Of a stretch of DNA of 33,208 nt, positions 8,313 to 16,826 are shown piece by piece (the stretch's first letter is position 1; the number at the start of each line of letters is the position of its first letter). Below the pieces are notes generated by a model. That model saw nothing but the letters and a program-made list of their open reading frames with translations, did not search any database and was not told where the DNA came from. The translations under genes and the position numbers were made by a program. This DNA comes from Bacteroidia bacterium. GTDB lineage: Bacteria > Bacteroidota > Bacteroidia > Chitinophagales > Saprospiraceae. The stretch is taken from contig JAUILF010000016.1 of NCBI GenBank assembly GCA_030433135.1, forward strand, positions 1 to 33,208, in the 5' to 3' direction.

Positions 8313-10232
8313 ATGATACAGATTCAGGATGTAAGAATTCAGTATGGAGAGAGAATACTCTTTAAGGGAGTTACTTTTCAAATCAATTCCAGCGATCATA
8401 TTGCACTGATAGGACGTAACGGGGCGGGTAAATCTACCTTGTTTAGTGTGGTTGAAGGTGATCTTACACCTGATGAGGGTTTGGTTCAGTATCCCAAAGG
8501 TTTGCGGATCGGACACCTGGAGCAGACCATTGTGATCGATGGTGCATTGTCTATCAAAGAAGCTGCTCAGGAAGCATTTTCAGATGTGAAAGCTCTGGAA
8601 GAAGAACATGAGGAATTACAAGGACAACTTGAGTCATTTCACGACTATGAAAGTCCTGAGTATATGGACCTATTGGATCGGTTTAATCTTAATCTCGAGC
8701 GACTCAATCACTATGGAGTAGATGAGATTGAAAAGCAAACCGAGCTTATTCTCAAAGGTTTGGGTTTTAACCCCGATCAATTCGAACAAAAGGTAAATAC
8801 CTTGAGTGGTGGGTGGCAAATGCGGGTTCAACTGGCAAAACTATTGTTGCAGCAACCGGACTTGCTGTTGCTTGACGAGCCCACTAATCACCTTGACATT
8901 GAGGCCATTATCTGGTTAGAGAGTTTTATCAAAGAATACCCATCCGCTGTAATGGTCATTTCGCATGACCGTGAGTTTTTACGCAATACATCCAACAGGA
9001 TTATTGAGATTGAAAACTCAAAAATCTATGACTATAACCTTGGGTATGACAAATATGTGCAGCAGAAAGAACTGGTGCGTTCTCAGCAGGAAGCAGCCTA
9101 TAAAAACCAACAAAAGGAAATAGCTGAGAAAGAACGAACCATCAAGAGATTTATGGCAAAGGCTACCAAAACCAGCATGGCGCAGTCCATGCAAAAGCAA
9201 CTGGATAAGATGGAGCGTATTGAGCTGGATGCGGTTGAGGACAAAAACATGCGTATCCGTTTTCTCCCGGTTCCACGCAGTGGCCGTACGGTGCTGAAAG
9301 GTCAGAATATTACCATGAAATATGGTGACAATCTGGTCCTCAAGGATCTTTCCCTTGAAGTTGAGCGTGGTGACCGTATAGCTATAGTTGGTCAGAATGG
9401 ACAAGGTAAGACCACACTGGCCAAAATTCTTCTGGAAAAGATCATGCCTACTTCTGGCACCGTACAACCGGGAACACAATTAACTGTGGGATACTATGCC
9501 CAAAACCAATCGGATCTTCTGGACGATGATTTGACGGTGTTGCAATTTATGGAGTCAAGAGCCACGGAAAATATGCGTACGAGAGTGCGCTCTATTTTGG
9601 GGGCCTTCCTGTTTAGTGGTGAGGATGTAGATAAGAAGGTCAAGGTCCTTTCCGGGGGTGAAAAGGCAAGACTGGCCTTCGCTCACTTGCTGATGCAACC
9701 ACTTAACCTGCTTGTGCTTGATGAGCCAACCAATCACCTTGATATGGACTCCAAGGAAGTGCTGAAAGAAGCACTGCTGGACTACGAGGGAACCCTATTG
9801 GTGGTGTCACACGACCGTGATTTTCTTTCCGGACTTACCGGCAAGACACTGGAACTCAGAGACCATCATATGCATACCTACCTGGGTGATGTAAATTATT
9901 TTCTCGAAAAGAGAAGACTGGACAATCTCAGGGAAGTTGCTATGTACAAATCCGGGTCGAATGACTCGGGAAACGGAAGAGAAAAAAGGACACAACCGGC
10001 TAGTCGAGATGAAATCAAAACCATGCAGCGAAAGGTCAAATCCGCAGAAAAGAAAGTGATGGATTTGGAGAAGGAGTTAAAAGGGCTGGAAGAAAAAATG
10101 GGGGAAGAGTCGTTCTATGAGCAAGCCGGGAGTCAACAGGTGACCGAACAATATGGTGCCTGTCGTAAGAAGCTTGATCAGGCAGAGACCGAATGGGAAA
10201 CGCTGGTTGAAAAACTGGAAGAACTTGAATGA
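8313..10232 (+). CDS. ABC-F family ATPase (translation-associated)
   Basis: 639 residues with two ATP-binding cassettes and no membrane segments, the hallmark of ABC-F proteins, which act at the ribosomal E site or in ribosome assembly and antibiotic protection. Cassette 1: Walker A GRNGAGKS (34-41), signature LSGGWQMR (164-171), Walker B LLLLDEPTNHLD (184-195). The P-site tRNA-interaction linker lies at about 245-315, rich in Lys, Gln and Glu. Cassette 2: GQNGQGKT (360-367), LSGGEKAR (446-453), LLVLDEPTNHLD (466-477). A C-terminal coiled coil (565-639) resembles that of Uup or YdiF-like members. An in-frame TTG at 8310 precedes the ATG; I use the ATG. A housekeeping role is more likely than resistance, since no peptide leader with attenuator is obvious. 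Convergent with the RluA-type gene. Confidence 0.93.
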   Translation: MIQIQDVRIQYGERILFKGVTFQINSSDHIALIGRNGAGKSTLFSVVEGDLTPDEGLVQYPKGLRIGHLEQTIVIDGALSIKEAAQEAFSDVKALEEEHEELQGQLESFHDYESPEYMDLLDRFNLNLERLNHYGVDEIEKQTELILKGLGFNPDQFEQKVNTLSGGWQMRVQLAKLLLQQPDLLLLDEPTNHLDIEAIIWLESFIKEYPSAVMVISHDREFLRNTSNRIIEIENSKIYDYNLGYDKYVQQKELVRSQQEAAYKNQQKEIAEKERTIKRFMAKATKTSMAQSMQKQLDKMERIELDAVEDKNMRIRFLPVPRSGRTVLKGQNITMKYGDNLVLKDLSLEVERGDRIAIVGQNGQGKTTLAKILLEKIMPTSGTVQPGTQLTVGYYAQNQSDLLDDDLTVLQFMESRATENMRTRVRSILGAFLFSGEDVDKKVKVLSGGEKARLAFAHLLMQPLNLLVLDEPTNHLDMDSKEVLKEALLDYEGTLLVVSHDRDFLSGLTGKTLELRDHHMHTYLGDVNYFLEKRRLDNLREVAMYKSGSNDSGNGREKRTQPASRDEIKTMQRKVKSAEKKVMDLEKELKGLEEKMGEESFYEQAGSQQVTEQYGACRKKLDQAETEWETLVEKLEELE

Positions 10233-10260
10233 TAGTAGATTACGCTATTGAGGGAGTCAA

Positions 10261-10974
10261 TCAGAGACATTTCCTGAGCTGATAAATAACGGCCTTCATA
10301 TCCTTGGGAAGAGGTGATTCGATGGTATGTACTTCCCGGTTAGGCGTGGTTAGAGTCAATTGATGGGCGTGGAGTGGCGTTCTTGTGAGTAAAGGTCTTT
10401 CATCCATGCGTCCACGATAGGAGGGTTTAATCTCTGATAGCATGAATGACTCCCTACCACCATATTTTGGATCAACCAACAGAGGATGGCCAATGAACTG
10501 AAGATGTGCCCGAATCTGATGGGTGCGACCCGTGATCAAATCTAACTCCAGCACACTAAAAGCACCAAATGATTCCTCAACACGATATCTGGTAATCGCG
10601 GGTCTTCCTTTCTTAGATATACTGACCAGGTTCTGGAAGTCATGTTTTAAGATAGGCTGATCGATTTCTCCCGTTTGCGAGGATAGAGACCCCAAGACAA
10701 TGGCATAATACTTTTTGCTCACAGACCTTTCTTCGAAAGCTTTGCCATAGTGCCGGTGTGCATCCTGATTTTTGGCAAAAGCCAGTACTCCACTGGTTTC
10801 CATATCCAGCCTGTGAATGGGAATAGCGTCACTGTATCTTGCCAGCAGCCACCTCCTGGCATTAGGCCTGTCTGCGTCAAATCGATCGGGAACGGATAAC
10901 AAGCCTGCAGGTTTGTCAATAATGATCAGATCTTGATCTTCATAAATTACGACTGGATGTTGCTTACGACCCAA
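10261..10974 (-). CDS. RluA-family pseudouridine synthase
   Basis: 237 residues. Converts uridine to pseudouridine in rRNA or tRNA. Motifs: YEDQDLIIIDKPAGLLSVP (11-29), catalytic Asp57 in HRLDMETSG (54-62), KKYYAIVLG, and GRTHQIRAHLQFIGHPLLVD. It lacks the N-terminal S4 domain, as do the short RluA, RluC-like and TruC members, so the target base cannot be named. The start is TTG, nine bases after the end of the RibF-glycosyltransferase gene, with no nearby ATG in frame that would retain the first motif. The two genes are probably co-transcribed. Confidence 0.9.
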   Translation of the reverse strand: MGRKQHPVVIYEDQDLIIIDKPAGLLSVPDRFDADRPNARRWLLARYSDAIPIHRLDMETSGVLAFAKNQDAHRHYGKAFEERSVSKKYYAIVLGSLSSQTGEIDQPILKHDFQNLVSISKKGRPAITRYRVEESFGAFSVLELDLITGRTHQIRAHLQFIGHPLLVDPKYGGRESFMLSEIKPSYRGRMDERPLLTRTPLHAHQLTLTTPNREVHTIESPLPKDMKAVIYQLRKCL

Positions 10975-10983
10975 GGTGAGTTG

Positions 10984-12975
10984 TTAAATGGAATGAGATG
11001 ATATCTTACTCAAGTTACCGAACTTCTTCCTTCTCAATATAAAATACTCCCATACAATGCTACCCACATAACGACCGCTTTGCGTATTGTCAGGTCCACT
11101 GGCCTTTCGGCGAATAATCAGTAAGTCTCTTTTTCGCTTCATCCAGGTCCGGCCAAAATTGATCAGAGAATAGCCAAGGGCTCTCGAGACAGCTCTTGCA
11201 TTACCTTTTTCCCCTACTGCCATGAAGTGAAGCATGGCAACCAGATCCAGCATTATTCGGAGTGGAAAAAGCCATAACAGTCTCAACCCCTTTTCGTTTT
11301 TCAGGAGGATACTCATTCCGTTGCGAAAATTGAGATAGGTTTTTCGAGGGCTACTGTAGCTAAGTGTACCGCCACCTACATGATATACCACTGATTCAGG
11401 GAAAACTGCGATCTTATAACCGGCCCTTTTCATCCTCCAACACAGGTCAATTTCCTCCATATGTGCAAAGAAGTCCCCATCAAAACCACCCAGATCCTTA
11501 AAGACATTCTTGCGTAGCACCATAGCAGCACCACTAGCCCAGAAGATCTCTTTGATCTGATCATACTGACCCTGGTCATCCTCCAATTCCGAAAGAATCC
11601 TTCCCTGACAGAATGGATAGCCAAGGCTGTCAAGCAGACCACCTCCGGCACCCGCATATTCGAAGCTTCTCCGGTTCTTAAAAGATAGAATTTTTGGCTG
11701 ACAGGCAGCTACCTCAGGATGTGATCGCATGTAGGTCAATATAGGATCCAACCAATTGTTGGTAACCTCGACATCGGAATTGAGTAGCACAACATAGCCC
11801 GCATCAACATCCTTCAATGCCCGGTTATATCCCTCGGCAAATCCGTGATTCTTATCGAGGCTGATGGTCTTCACTTCGGGGTGTTCAGCCTGCAACCAGG
11901 TTAGGGAACCATCTGTAGAGGCATTATCTGCTACTACTACAGGGATCTGGGTGAAGCGCAGGACGGTAGGAATAAACTTTTGCAGGTGTTGAAGTCCATT
12001 GTAATTAAGAATAACCACGGCGGCAGAGTCCTTCTGGCTTTCTCTCTTCTGCAAATATGAAGTCACATCACGTTTATCCTGATCCAGTTGCAGTCGAAGA
12101 GCCTCCAGGCTTTCAAATGCCTTGTCACCTCGCATAAATTCAAGAAGACAGATGTAAATTTCCTCACCATAGATGTCTTCTCTAAAATCAAAGATGTTGA
12201 CCTCAATAGAACGTACTCCACGTTGGGTTACTGTGGGCCTGGTGCCGATGTAAAGCATTCCCTCATATTTCCTTCCTCTCGAAAGTACTTCAACCGCATA
12301 GATCCCTTCCGGAGGAATCAGTTTCAGGTCGTTGGTGATGCGTAAATTTGCCGTCGGGTACCCCAGTTTCTCACCGATTTGGTGACCTTTTATCACAAAC
12401 CCATGGATCAGATAGGGATGTCCTAGCAGATTGTTAGCTGTTTTGATATCACCTTGAGCCAGATAACTCCTGATCTTGGTACTACTCACCTGGATTTGTT
12501 CCGTCATCTGTTTCTCCAGCTCGATAACGGTAAAACCGGCATCTTTTTCAAACGATCTCAAAAAGTCTATGTTCCCACTACGGTTGCGTCCAAAACGGTG
12601 GTCATACCCGATCACAATATATCTGGGATGGAACCTGCCAATGATGAACTTGCTGATATACTCATCAGCACTGATCTGGGAAAACTCCACCGTAAACGGA
12701 CAAAATACGAGATGGTCTATCTTTAGTTTCTCAAACAGCAGAATCTTTTCTTCCTTGCTGCTGAGTAGTTTCAGACTCCGGTCACCAGGGTAGATAACCT
12801 GTCTTGGGTGGGGATGAAAGGTCACAACTACAGTCTCACCATCTACCTTTGCCGACAGTGACTTCATGCGCTGAATAAGCTCTGAATGACCGTGGTGAAC
12901 ACCGTCAAAAGAACCGAATGTTACTACCGCATTTTTAAAATCGGGTAGTTGCTTTATATCCTCGTGAATCTCCAT
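10984..12975 (-). CDS. ribF: RibF (riboflavin kinase/FAD synthetase) fused to a GT2 glycosyltransferase
   Basis: 663 residues in one uninterrupted frame. Residues 1-312 are a complete RibF: GSFDGVHHGH (21-30, nucleotidyl transfer), FHPHPRQVI (53-61), YDHRFGR (124-130), SSTKIRSYL (164-172), then the kinase motif GEKLGYPTANL (201-211) and the usual C-terminal helix ending near YLQKRESQ. RibF makes FMN from riboflavin, then FAD. Residues 318-663 are a GT-A fold family 2 transferase: VVILNYNG (320-327), DNASTDGS (350-357), LLNSDVEV (397-404, the DxD region), FWASGAAMVLRK, GGFDGDFFAHMEEIDLCWR (496-514, catalytic-base region). A hydrophobic stretch at 566-586 suggests membrane association, as in rhamnosyltransferase-like enzymes that build surface glycans. 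In-frame TTG (12052-12054) and GTG (12016-12018) codons near the junction could start a separate transferase. Only ~5-10 residues lie between the modules. A missed stop from a base error is the alternative. Confidence 0.88.
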   Translation of the reverse strand: MEIHEDIKQLPDFKNAVVTFGSFDGVHHGHSELIQRMKSLSAKVDGETVVVTFHPHPRQVIYPGDRSLKLLSSKEEKILLFEKLKIDHLVFCPFTVEFSQISADEYISKFIIGRFHPRYIVIGYDHRFGRNRSGNIDFLRSFEKDAGFTVIELEKQMTEQIQVSSTKIRSYLAQGDIKTANNLLGHPYLIHGFVIKGHQIGEKLGYPTANLRITNDLKLIPPEGIYAVEVLSRGRKYEGMLYIGTRPTVTQRGVRSIEVNIFDFREDIYGEEIYICLLEFMRGDKAFESLEALRLQLDQDKRDVTSYLQKRESQKDSAAVVILNYNGLQHLQKFIPTVLRFTQIPVVVADNASTDGSLTWLQAEHPEVKTISLDKNHGFAEGYNRALKDVDAGYVVLLNSDVEVTNNWLDPILTYMRSHPEVAACQPKILSFKNRRSFEYAGAGGGLLDSLGYPFCQGRILSELEDDQGQYDQIKEIFWASGAAMVLRKNVFKDLGGFDGDFFAHMEEIDLCWRMKRAGYKIAVFPESVVYHVGGGTLSYSSPRKTYLNFRNGMSILLKNEKGLRLLWLFPLRIMLDLVAMLHFMAVGEKGNARAVSRALGYSLINFGRTWMKRKRDLLIIRRKASGPDNTQSGRYVGSIVWEYFILRRKKFGNLSKISSHSI

Positions 12976-13066
12976 CCCGAAGGTGAATGTATAAAAAAGG
13001 TCTTTAATATGTAAAGGACTACAATTACAGCATCATAAGGCCAACGAAATGGAGCCCTCATTTGTT

Positions 13067-13074
13067 TATCTTTG
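13067..13074 (+). promoter_or_regulatory. Bacteroidota -7 box (TATCTTTG) upstream of the Mrp gene
   Basis: TATCTTTG followed by AGACC matches TAnnTTTG and lies 28 bases before the GTG start at 13102, a typical Bacteroidota arrangement. The -33 region is not recognisable. Confidence 0.55.
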
Positions 13075-13101
13075 AGACCATAAAAATAAGTACAAAAAGG
13101 C

Positions 13102-14202
13102 GTGAAAATAGACAAAAATCAGATATATGAATGTCTTCGGGAAGTGGCAGATCCTTTAACGGGGAAAGATTTGGTTTCTGCAGGCAGGGTAGGAGAAGTG
13201 AAAATTTCGAAAGATAATTTAAGTTGCTCCCTGGTTTATCCACAGGCTTTAGAGCCGGCGCAAAAGTCTTCACTCAATTTTGCCTGTATTCAAGCTATTC
13301 AGAATAGTTTTCCAAAACTACAGGTGCATGTGCATCTGGAGACCCAATTGGCAACTGGATCCCCACCGTCATCGATCTTGCCACAAGTTAAAAACATCGT
13401 GGCAGTTGCCTCAGGCAAAGGTGGGGTTGGAAAGTCAACAGTTTCAACCAATCTGGCTCTGGGACTAAAGGCGAAAGGTCATAAGGTTGGATTATTGGAC
13501 GCAGACTTGTATGGACCATCTATACCTACCATGCTCGGTTTGTCTGGACAAAGACCCAAATTGCAGGATGTGCATGGTAAACCTAAGATTATTCCGTTGC
13601 AGGCACATGGGATCCCGGTAATGTCAATCGGGTTTATTGTTGAACCCGAGCAAGCAGTGGTTTTGCGTGGCCCCAGGCTGGCAGGTATCATCAAGCAGTT
13701 TATTGCCGAATGTATCTGGCCTGATCTCGATTATCTGGTTGTCGATCTTCCTCCGGGAACGGGTGACATTCAATTGACTCTGGTCCAGACCGTGCCGCTC
13801 ACCGGAGTATTGCTCATTACCACACCCCAACAAGTGGCCGTGGATGACGCTCTCAAAGCGATGAACATGTTTAGACTTGAATCGGTCAAGGTTCCACTGT
13901 TAGGAGTGATTGAAAATATGGCATGGTTTACTCCTGCGGAGTTGCCCGAAAACCGCTACTACCTGTTTGGACAGGGTGGTGGAGAGAGACTGGCAGCAGC
14001 AGGAGATACCCAACTGGTTGGGCAGGTGCCCATTGTTCAGGATGTGATGGAAGGTGGGGAGAAAGGTGTTCCTTCCTTACTGAGTTCCTCTAATGAATCC
14101 CTCAAGGAAATTTGGCTGGATCTGGCAGATAAGGTTCACCATTTGGTTGATGAGCGCAACAAAACATTGGCACCCACCCGGATAGTGGGGATAAATACGT
14201 AA
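13102..14202 (+). CDS. Mrp/NBP35-family Fe-S carrier ATPase
   Basis: 366 residues starting with GTG. Residues 1-85 are a MIP18/DUF59 domain (EVADPLTGKDLVSAGRV). Residues 97-345 are a ParA/MinD-type ATPase: P-loop GKGGVGKSTVSTNLA (105-119), LLDADLYGPSIPTMLG (131-146), DLPPGTGD (215-222). Family members bind and deliver Fe-S clusters. The Cys-x-x-Cys found in many Mrp proteins is absent; the corresponding place reads NMAWFTPAELPENRYYLFGQGGG, which I believe is the normal Bacteroidota form. The next gene is a NifU-like scaffold, which supports the Fe-S role. It begins a five-gene operon and is divergent from ribF. Confidence 0.92.
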   Translation: MKIDKNQIYECLREVADPLTGKDLVSAGRVGEVKISKDNLSCSLVYPQALEPAQKSSLNFACIQAIQNSFPKLQVHVHLETQLATGSPPSSILPQVKNIVAVASGKGGVGKSTVSTNLALGLKAKGHKVGLLDADLYGPSIPTMLGLSGQRPKLQDVHGKPKIIPLQAHGIPVMSIGFIVEPEQAVVLRGPRLAGIIKQFIAECIWPDLDYLVVDLPPGTGDIQLTLVQTVPLTGVLLITTPQQVAVDDALKAMNMFRLESVKVPLLGVIENMAWFTPAELPENRYYLFGQGGGERLAAAGDTQLVGQVPIVQDVMEGGEKGVPSLLSSSNESLKEIWLDLADKVHHLVDERNKTLAPTRIVGINT

Positions 14203-14219
14203 TTTAGTCATTCAGAAAG

Positions 14220-14225
14220 AGGAGG
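14220..14225 (+). promoter_or_regulatory. Shine-Dalgarno-like AGGAGG before the NifU-like gene
   Basis: A perfect AGGAGG lies 11 bases before the ATG at 14237. It stands out because other starts in this window lack such a site, as is usual in Bacteroidota. The spacing is long, so it may be incidental. Confidence 0.35.
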
Positions 14226-14236
14226 TAAGATCACAA

Positions 14237-14485
14237 ATGATAGCTACAGTAAAAGTCAATCTGTTGGAAAGAGTGGATGCTGCACTGGAGTGTGTCAGGC
14301 CCCACTTAAAAGCAGATGGAGGTGATGTTGAACTAGTGGATATCACTGAGGATTTTGTGGCCAGAATCAAATGGTTGGGTGCTTGTCGGAACTGTAATAT
14401 GACACAGATGACCATGAAAGCAGGTCTTGAGGAGGCGGTCAAAAATCAGGTAAAGGAAATTGTCCGAATCGAGGCAGTGAATTGA
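14237..14485 (+). CDS. NifU-like C-terminal domain protein
   Basis: 82 residues, a single Nfu/NifU C-terminal domain. It begins with a helix (LLERVDAALECVRPHLKADGGDVELVDI) and contains the cluster-binding CRNC at about residues 51-54 in WLGACRNCNMTQMTMKAGLE, with the hydrophobic tail IVRIEAVN. The family assembles or transfers Fe-S clusters as dimers. It lies 34 bases after the Mrp ATPase gene and 13 before pyrF, in a shared transcript. An unusual AGGAGG precedes it. Confidence 0.92.
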   Translation: MIATVKVNLLERVDAALECVRPHLKADGGDVELVDITEDFVARIKWLGACRNCNMTQMTMKAGLEEAVKNQVKEIVRIEAVN

Positions 14486-14498
14486 TCTTGGAGCTTAC

Positions 14499-15311
14499 AT
14501 GACCAGAGACCAACTTATCGAACGAATTCATTTACAGAGATCCTTCCTCTGCGTAGGATTGGATACAGATCTTTCAAAGATTCCCTCCCATCTCCAACGC
14601 CAAAGTGATCCTGTTCTGACTTTTAATAAGGCCGTCATTGATGCCACCAGAGACCATTGCGTGGCTTACAAGCCCAATATTGCCTTCTATGAGTCAATGG
14701 GTAAATCCGGATGGGAAGTTCTGGAGAAAACACTTGATTATATTCCCGGTGATTACTTTACCATTGCTGATGCAAAACGCGGAGATATTGGCAACACTTC
14801 CAGTATGTATGCCAGGACCTTTTTCGAGACCTATAATTTTGACGCAATTACCGTTGCACCATACATGGGCAGTGACTCCATCTTGCCTTTTCTCGAATTT
14901 GAAGATAAGTGGGTAATCGTGCTGGCCTTAACATCAAATCCGGGCAGCCGGGACTTCCAATTTTTTGAAGATAGCACAGGATTGAGGTTGTTCGAAAAAG
15001 TGTTGGAAACTACGGTCAGGTATGGAACCACATCAAATCTGATGTTCGTTGTCGGGGCCACACAAGCGGAATACATCGCCAGAATAAGGGATATAGTACC
15101 AGATCATTTCTTGTTGATTCCCGGTGTTGGTAGTCAGGGGGGAGACCTGGGAGCAGTATATCAGTATGGACACAATGAGGATGTCGGTCTATTGGTAAAT
15201 GCCTCGAGATCGATCATTTATGCTGGTGGTGATGATCCGCAATTTGCCGCTAAAGTAGGATCAGCTGCTCACTCTATTAGTAACCGGATGTCTGAGTTGC
15301 TAAAACAGTAA
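14499..15311 (+). CDS. pyrF: Orotidine-5'-phosphate decarboxylase (PyrF, class 2)
   Basis: Converts OMP to UMP, the last step of de novo UMP synthesis, in the cytoplasm. 270 residues, the longer class 2 form. Motifs: FLCVGLDTDLSKIP (16-29), FNKAVIDAT (42-50), YKPNIAFYESMG (57-68), the catalytic charged network in IADAKRGDIGNTSSMYA (Asp91, Lys93, Asp96), and a phosphate-binding LIPGVGSQGGDLG then NASRSIIYAG near the C-terminus. All catalytic residues are present. It sits in the Fe-S operon, away from pyrB/pyrR at the other end of the window. Confidence 0.95.
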   Translation: MTRDQLIERIHLQRSFLCVGLDTDLSKIPSHLQRQSDPVLTFNKAVIDATRDHCVAYKPNIAFYESMGKSGWEVLEKTLDYIPGDYFTIADAKRGDIGNTSSMYARTFFETYNFDAITVAPYMGSDSILPFLEFEDKWVIVLALTSNPGSRDFQFFEDSTGLRLFEKVLETTVRYGTTSNLMFVVGATQAEYIARIRDIVPDHFLLIPGVGSQGGDLGAVYQYGHNEDVGLLVNASRSIIYAGGDDPQFAAKVGSAAHSISNRMSELLKQ

Positions 15312-15319
15312 TCGCGATT

Positions 15320-15679
15320 ATGGATGTTGAATCTCTTCGGACTTATTGCCTCAGCAAAAAGGGGACGACTGAAGATTTGCCATTTGGTGAGGATACCCTT
15401 GTTTTTCGGGTGATGGGAAAAATCTACGCACTTATAGGTCTCAAGAGTGAAAGACAAAGGGTAAACCTCAAGTGTGACCCCGATCGTGCTCTCCAGTTGA
15501 GAGACCAGTATCCGGAAATTGTGCCGGGCTATCACATGAATAAGAAACATTGGAATACGGTGTACCTCGAAGGTGACCTGGGAAACTCTCTGATCAGAGA
15601 TATGGTCGATCACTCCTATGAACTGGTCGCCAGGGGCCTGAAGAAATCGGATCGCGATAAGTTGGCTGGACTTGAATGA
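15320..15679 (+). CDS. MmcQ/YjbR family protein (DUF419)
   Basis: 119 residues. Small DNA-binding-like double-wing fold family. Typical features: LRTYCLSKKGTTEDLPFGEDTLVFRVMGKIYALIGL at the start, VNLKCDPDRALQLRDQYPEIVPGYHMNKKHWNTVYLEG in the middle and LIRDMVDHSYELV at the end. Family function is not established. It lies 8 bases after pyrF, and its TGA overlaps the ATG of the next gene (ATGA at 15676-15679), implying translational coupling. Confidence 0.9.
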   Translation: MDVESLRTYCLSKKGTTEDLPFGEDTLVFRVMGKIYALIGLKSERQRVNLKCDPDRALQLRDQYPEIVPGYHMNKKHWNTVYLEGDLGNSLIRDMVDHSYELVARGLKKSDRDKLAGLE

Positions 15680-16743
15680 TTCCTGAAAGTGCCACATATG
15701 ATTGTTTGATCGTAGGACAGGGATTGGCCGGTACGATACTGGCTCATGAACTGGATCAGAGAGGTTATTCGTTCCGGATCATTGATAACGGACATCGGAA
15801 CGCATGTAGCATGATCGCAGCCGGAGTGATGAACCCCATTACAGGCAGGAGATTTGTAAAAAGCTGGATGTACGATCAATTGTACCCAAAAGCTTTGGAA
15901 AAATACAAGCAACTTGAACAAAAGCTTGATTGCAAACTGATCCAACAATGCAACATCATTCGAATATTTCGAAGTCCGGGTCAGGAAACAGAATGGCTTG
16001 CCCGATCAGCCTGGCCGGGACATCAGGAGTATGTTGTAGATGAAGTACAACCCGGTGCTTTTTTGAAGATTGGTGACCCCTCATGGCGTTATGGAGAAGT
16101 ACGGCACAGTTACCAGATTGATATCCCCCAGATTGTTGGTAGGTCAAAACAGATTTGGCTAAGTGATGGGGCTTTGCACATCCATGATTTCAGATACAAT
16201 GAGTTGACCTTTAATGATCATATCATCTATCAGGACGAGAAGTACAACAACGTTATTTTTTGTGAAGGGCAACAGGCCAGATTTAACCCCTATTTCAGAA
16301 ATGATCTGTTGGCGGTATCCAGAGGGGATATCCTCATAGTCAGAATACCGAATTTGAACCTGAAGAAGATAGTGAAAAAGAAGTATTTTCTGATTCAATT
16401 GGAAGGAGATCTATTTTGGTATGGAGCTCTCAACAGTTGGGACGATACCGATATCCCCTTACAGGAAAAGGACAGAAATGAACTCATGGATCATCTTCAT
16501 CAAATGATAAAGTTGCCCTTTACTGTTGTAGAACATAAAGCAGCTATTCGTCCTACTGTTCAGGATCGAAGACCCATTTTAGGCAAGCATCCGGAGATAC
16601 AAAACATGTTCATATTTAATGGATTGGGGACAAAAGGAGCGTCAATAGGACCATATTGGGCAGACAAGTTGGTCAGCTACATGTACGATGCCGGAGGTAT
16701 TACGGACGAAGTGGACGTGAAGCGGTTTTACGCAGGGAAATAG
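15676..16743 (+). CDS. DAO-type FAD-dependent oxidoreductase
   Basis: 355 residues. A Rossmann FAD-binding motif GQGLAG is at 14-19 within CLIVGQGLAGTILAHEL, with the following acid-ended strand IIDNG. AAGVMNPITGRRFVKSW is a conserved block of a Bacteroidota subgroup of D-amino-acid-oxidase-like proteins. The C-terminal FAD-closing motif is FNGLGTKGASIGPYWADKL. No membrane segment, so cytoplasmic. The substrate is unknown: glycine/D-amino-acid oxidation is the fold's usual chemistry, but nothing here fixes it. Last gene of the Mrp operon, overlapping the DUF419 gene by four bases. FAD would come from the RibF encoded divergently nearby. Confidence 0.85.
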   Translation: MIPESATYDCLIVGQGLAGTILAHELDQRGYSFRIIDNGHRNACSMIAAGVMNPITGRRFVKSWMYDQLYPKALEKYKQLEQKLDCKLIQQCNIIRIFRSPGQETEWLARSAWPGHQEYVVDEVQPGAFLKIGDPSWRYGEVRHSYQIDIPQIVGRSKQIWLSDGALHIHDFRYNELTFNDHIIYQDEKYNNVIFCEGQQARFNPYFRNDLLAVSRGDILIVRIPNLNLKKIVKKKYFLIQLEGDLFWYGALNSWDDTDIPLQEKDRNELMDHLHQMIKLPFTVVEHKAAIRPTVQDRRPILGKHPEIQNMFIFNGLGTKGASIGPYWADKLVSYMYDAGGITDEVDVKRFYAGK

Positions 16744-16826
16744 ATGGCAGGTTAACCTTGTGTTAAACTGTGTCATTACATTGTCCATCAGAAGGACTTA
16801 GCGCATCTAGAATAATAAAGGTTTTG

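Noticed and set aside
8313-10232. Antibiotic-resistance ABC-F gene
   Set aside because: No attenuator leader or mobile context; the C-terminal coiled coil and housekeeping neighbours fit a chromosomal Uup/YdiF-like protein.
16770-16826. GTG start for the macroglobulin
   Set aside because: It would put 19 polar residues before the lipoprotein signal; ATG 16827 gives a clean signal with TGC.
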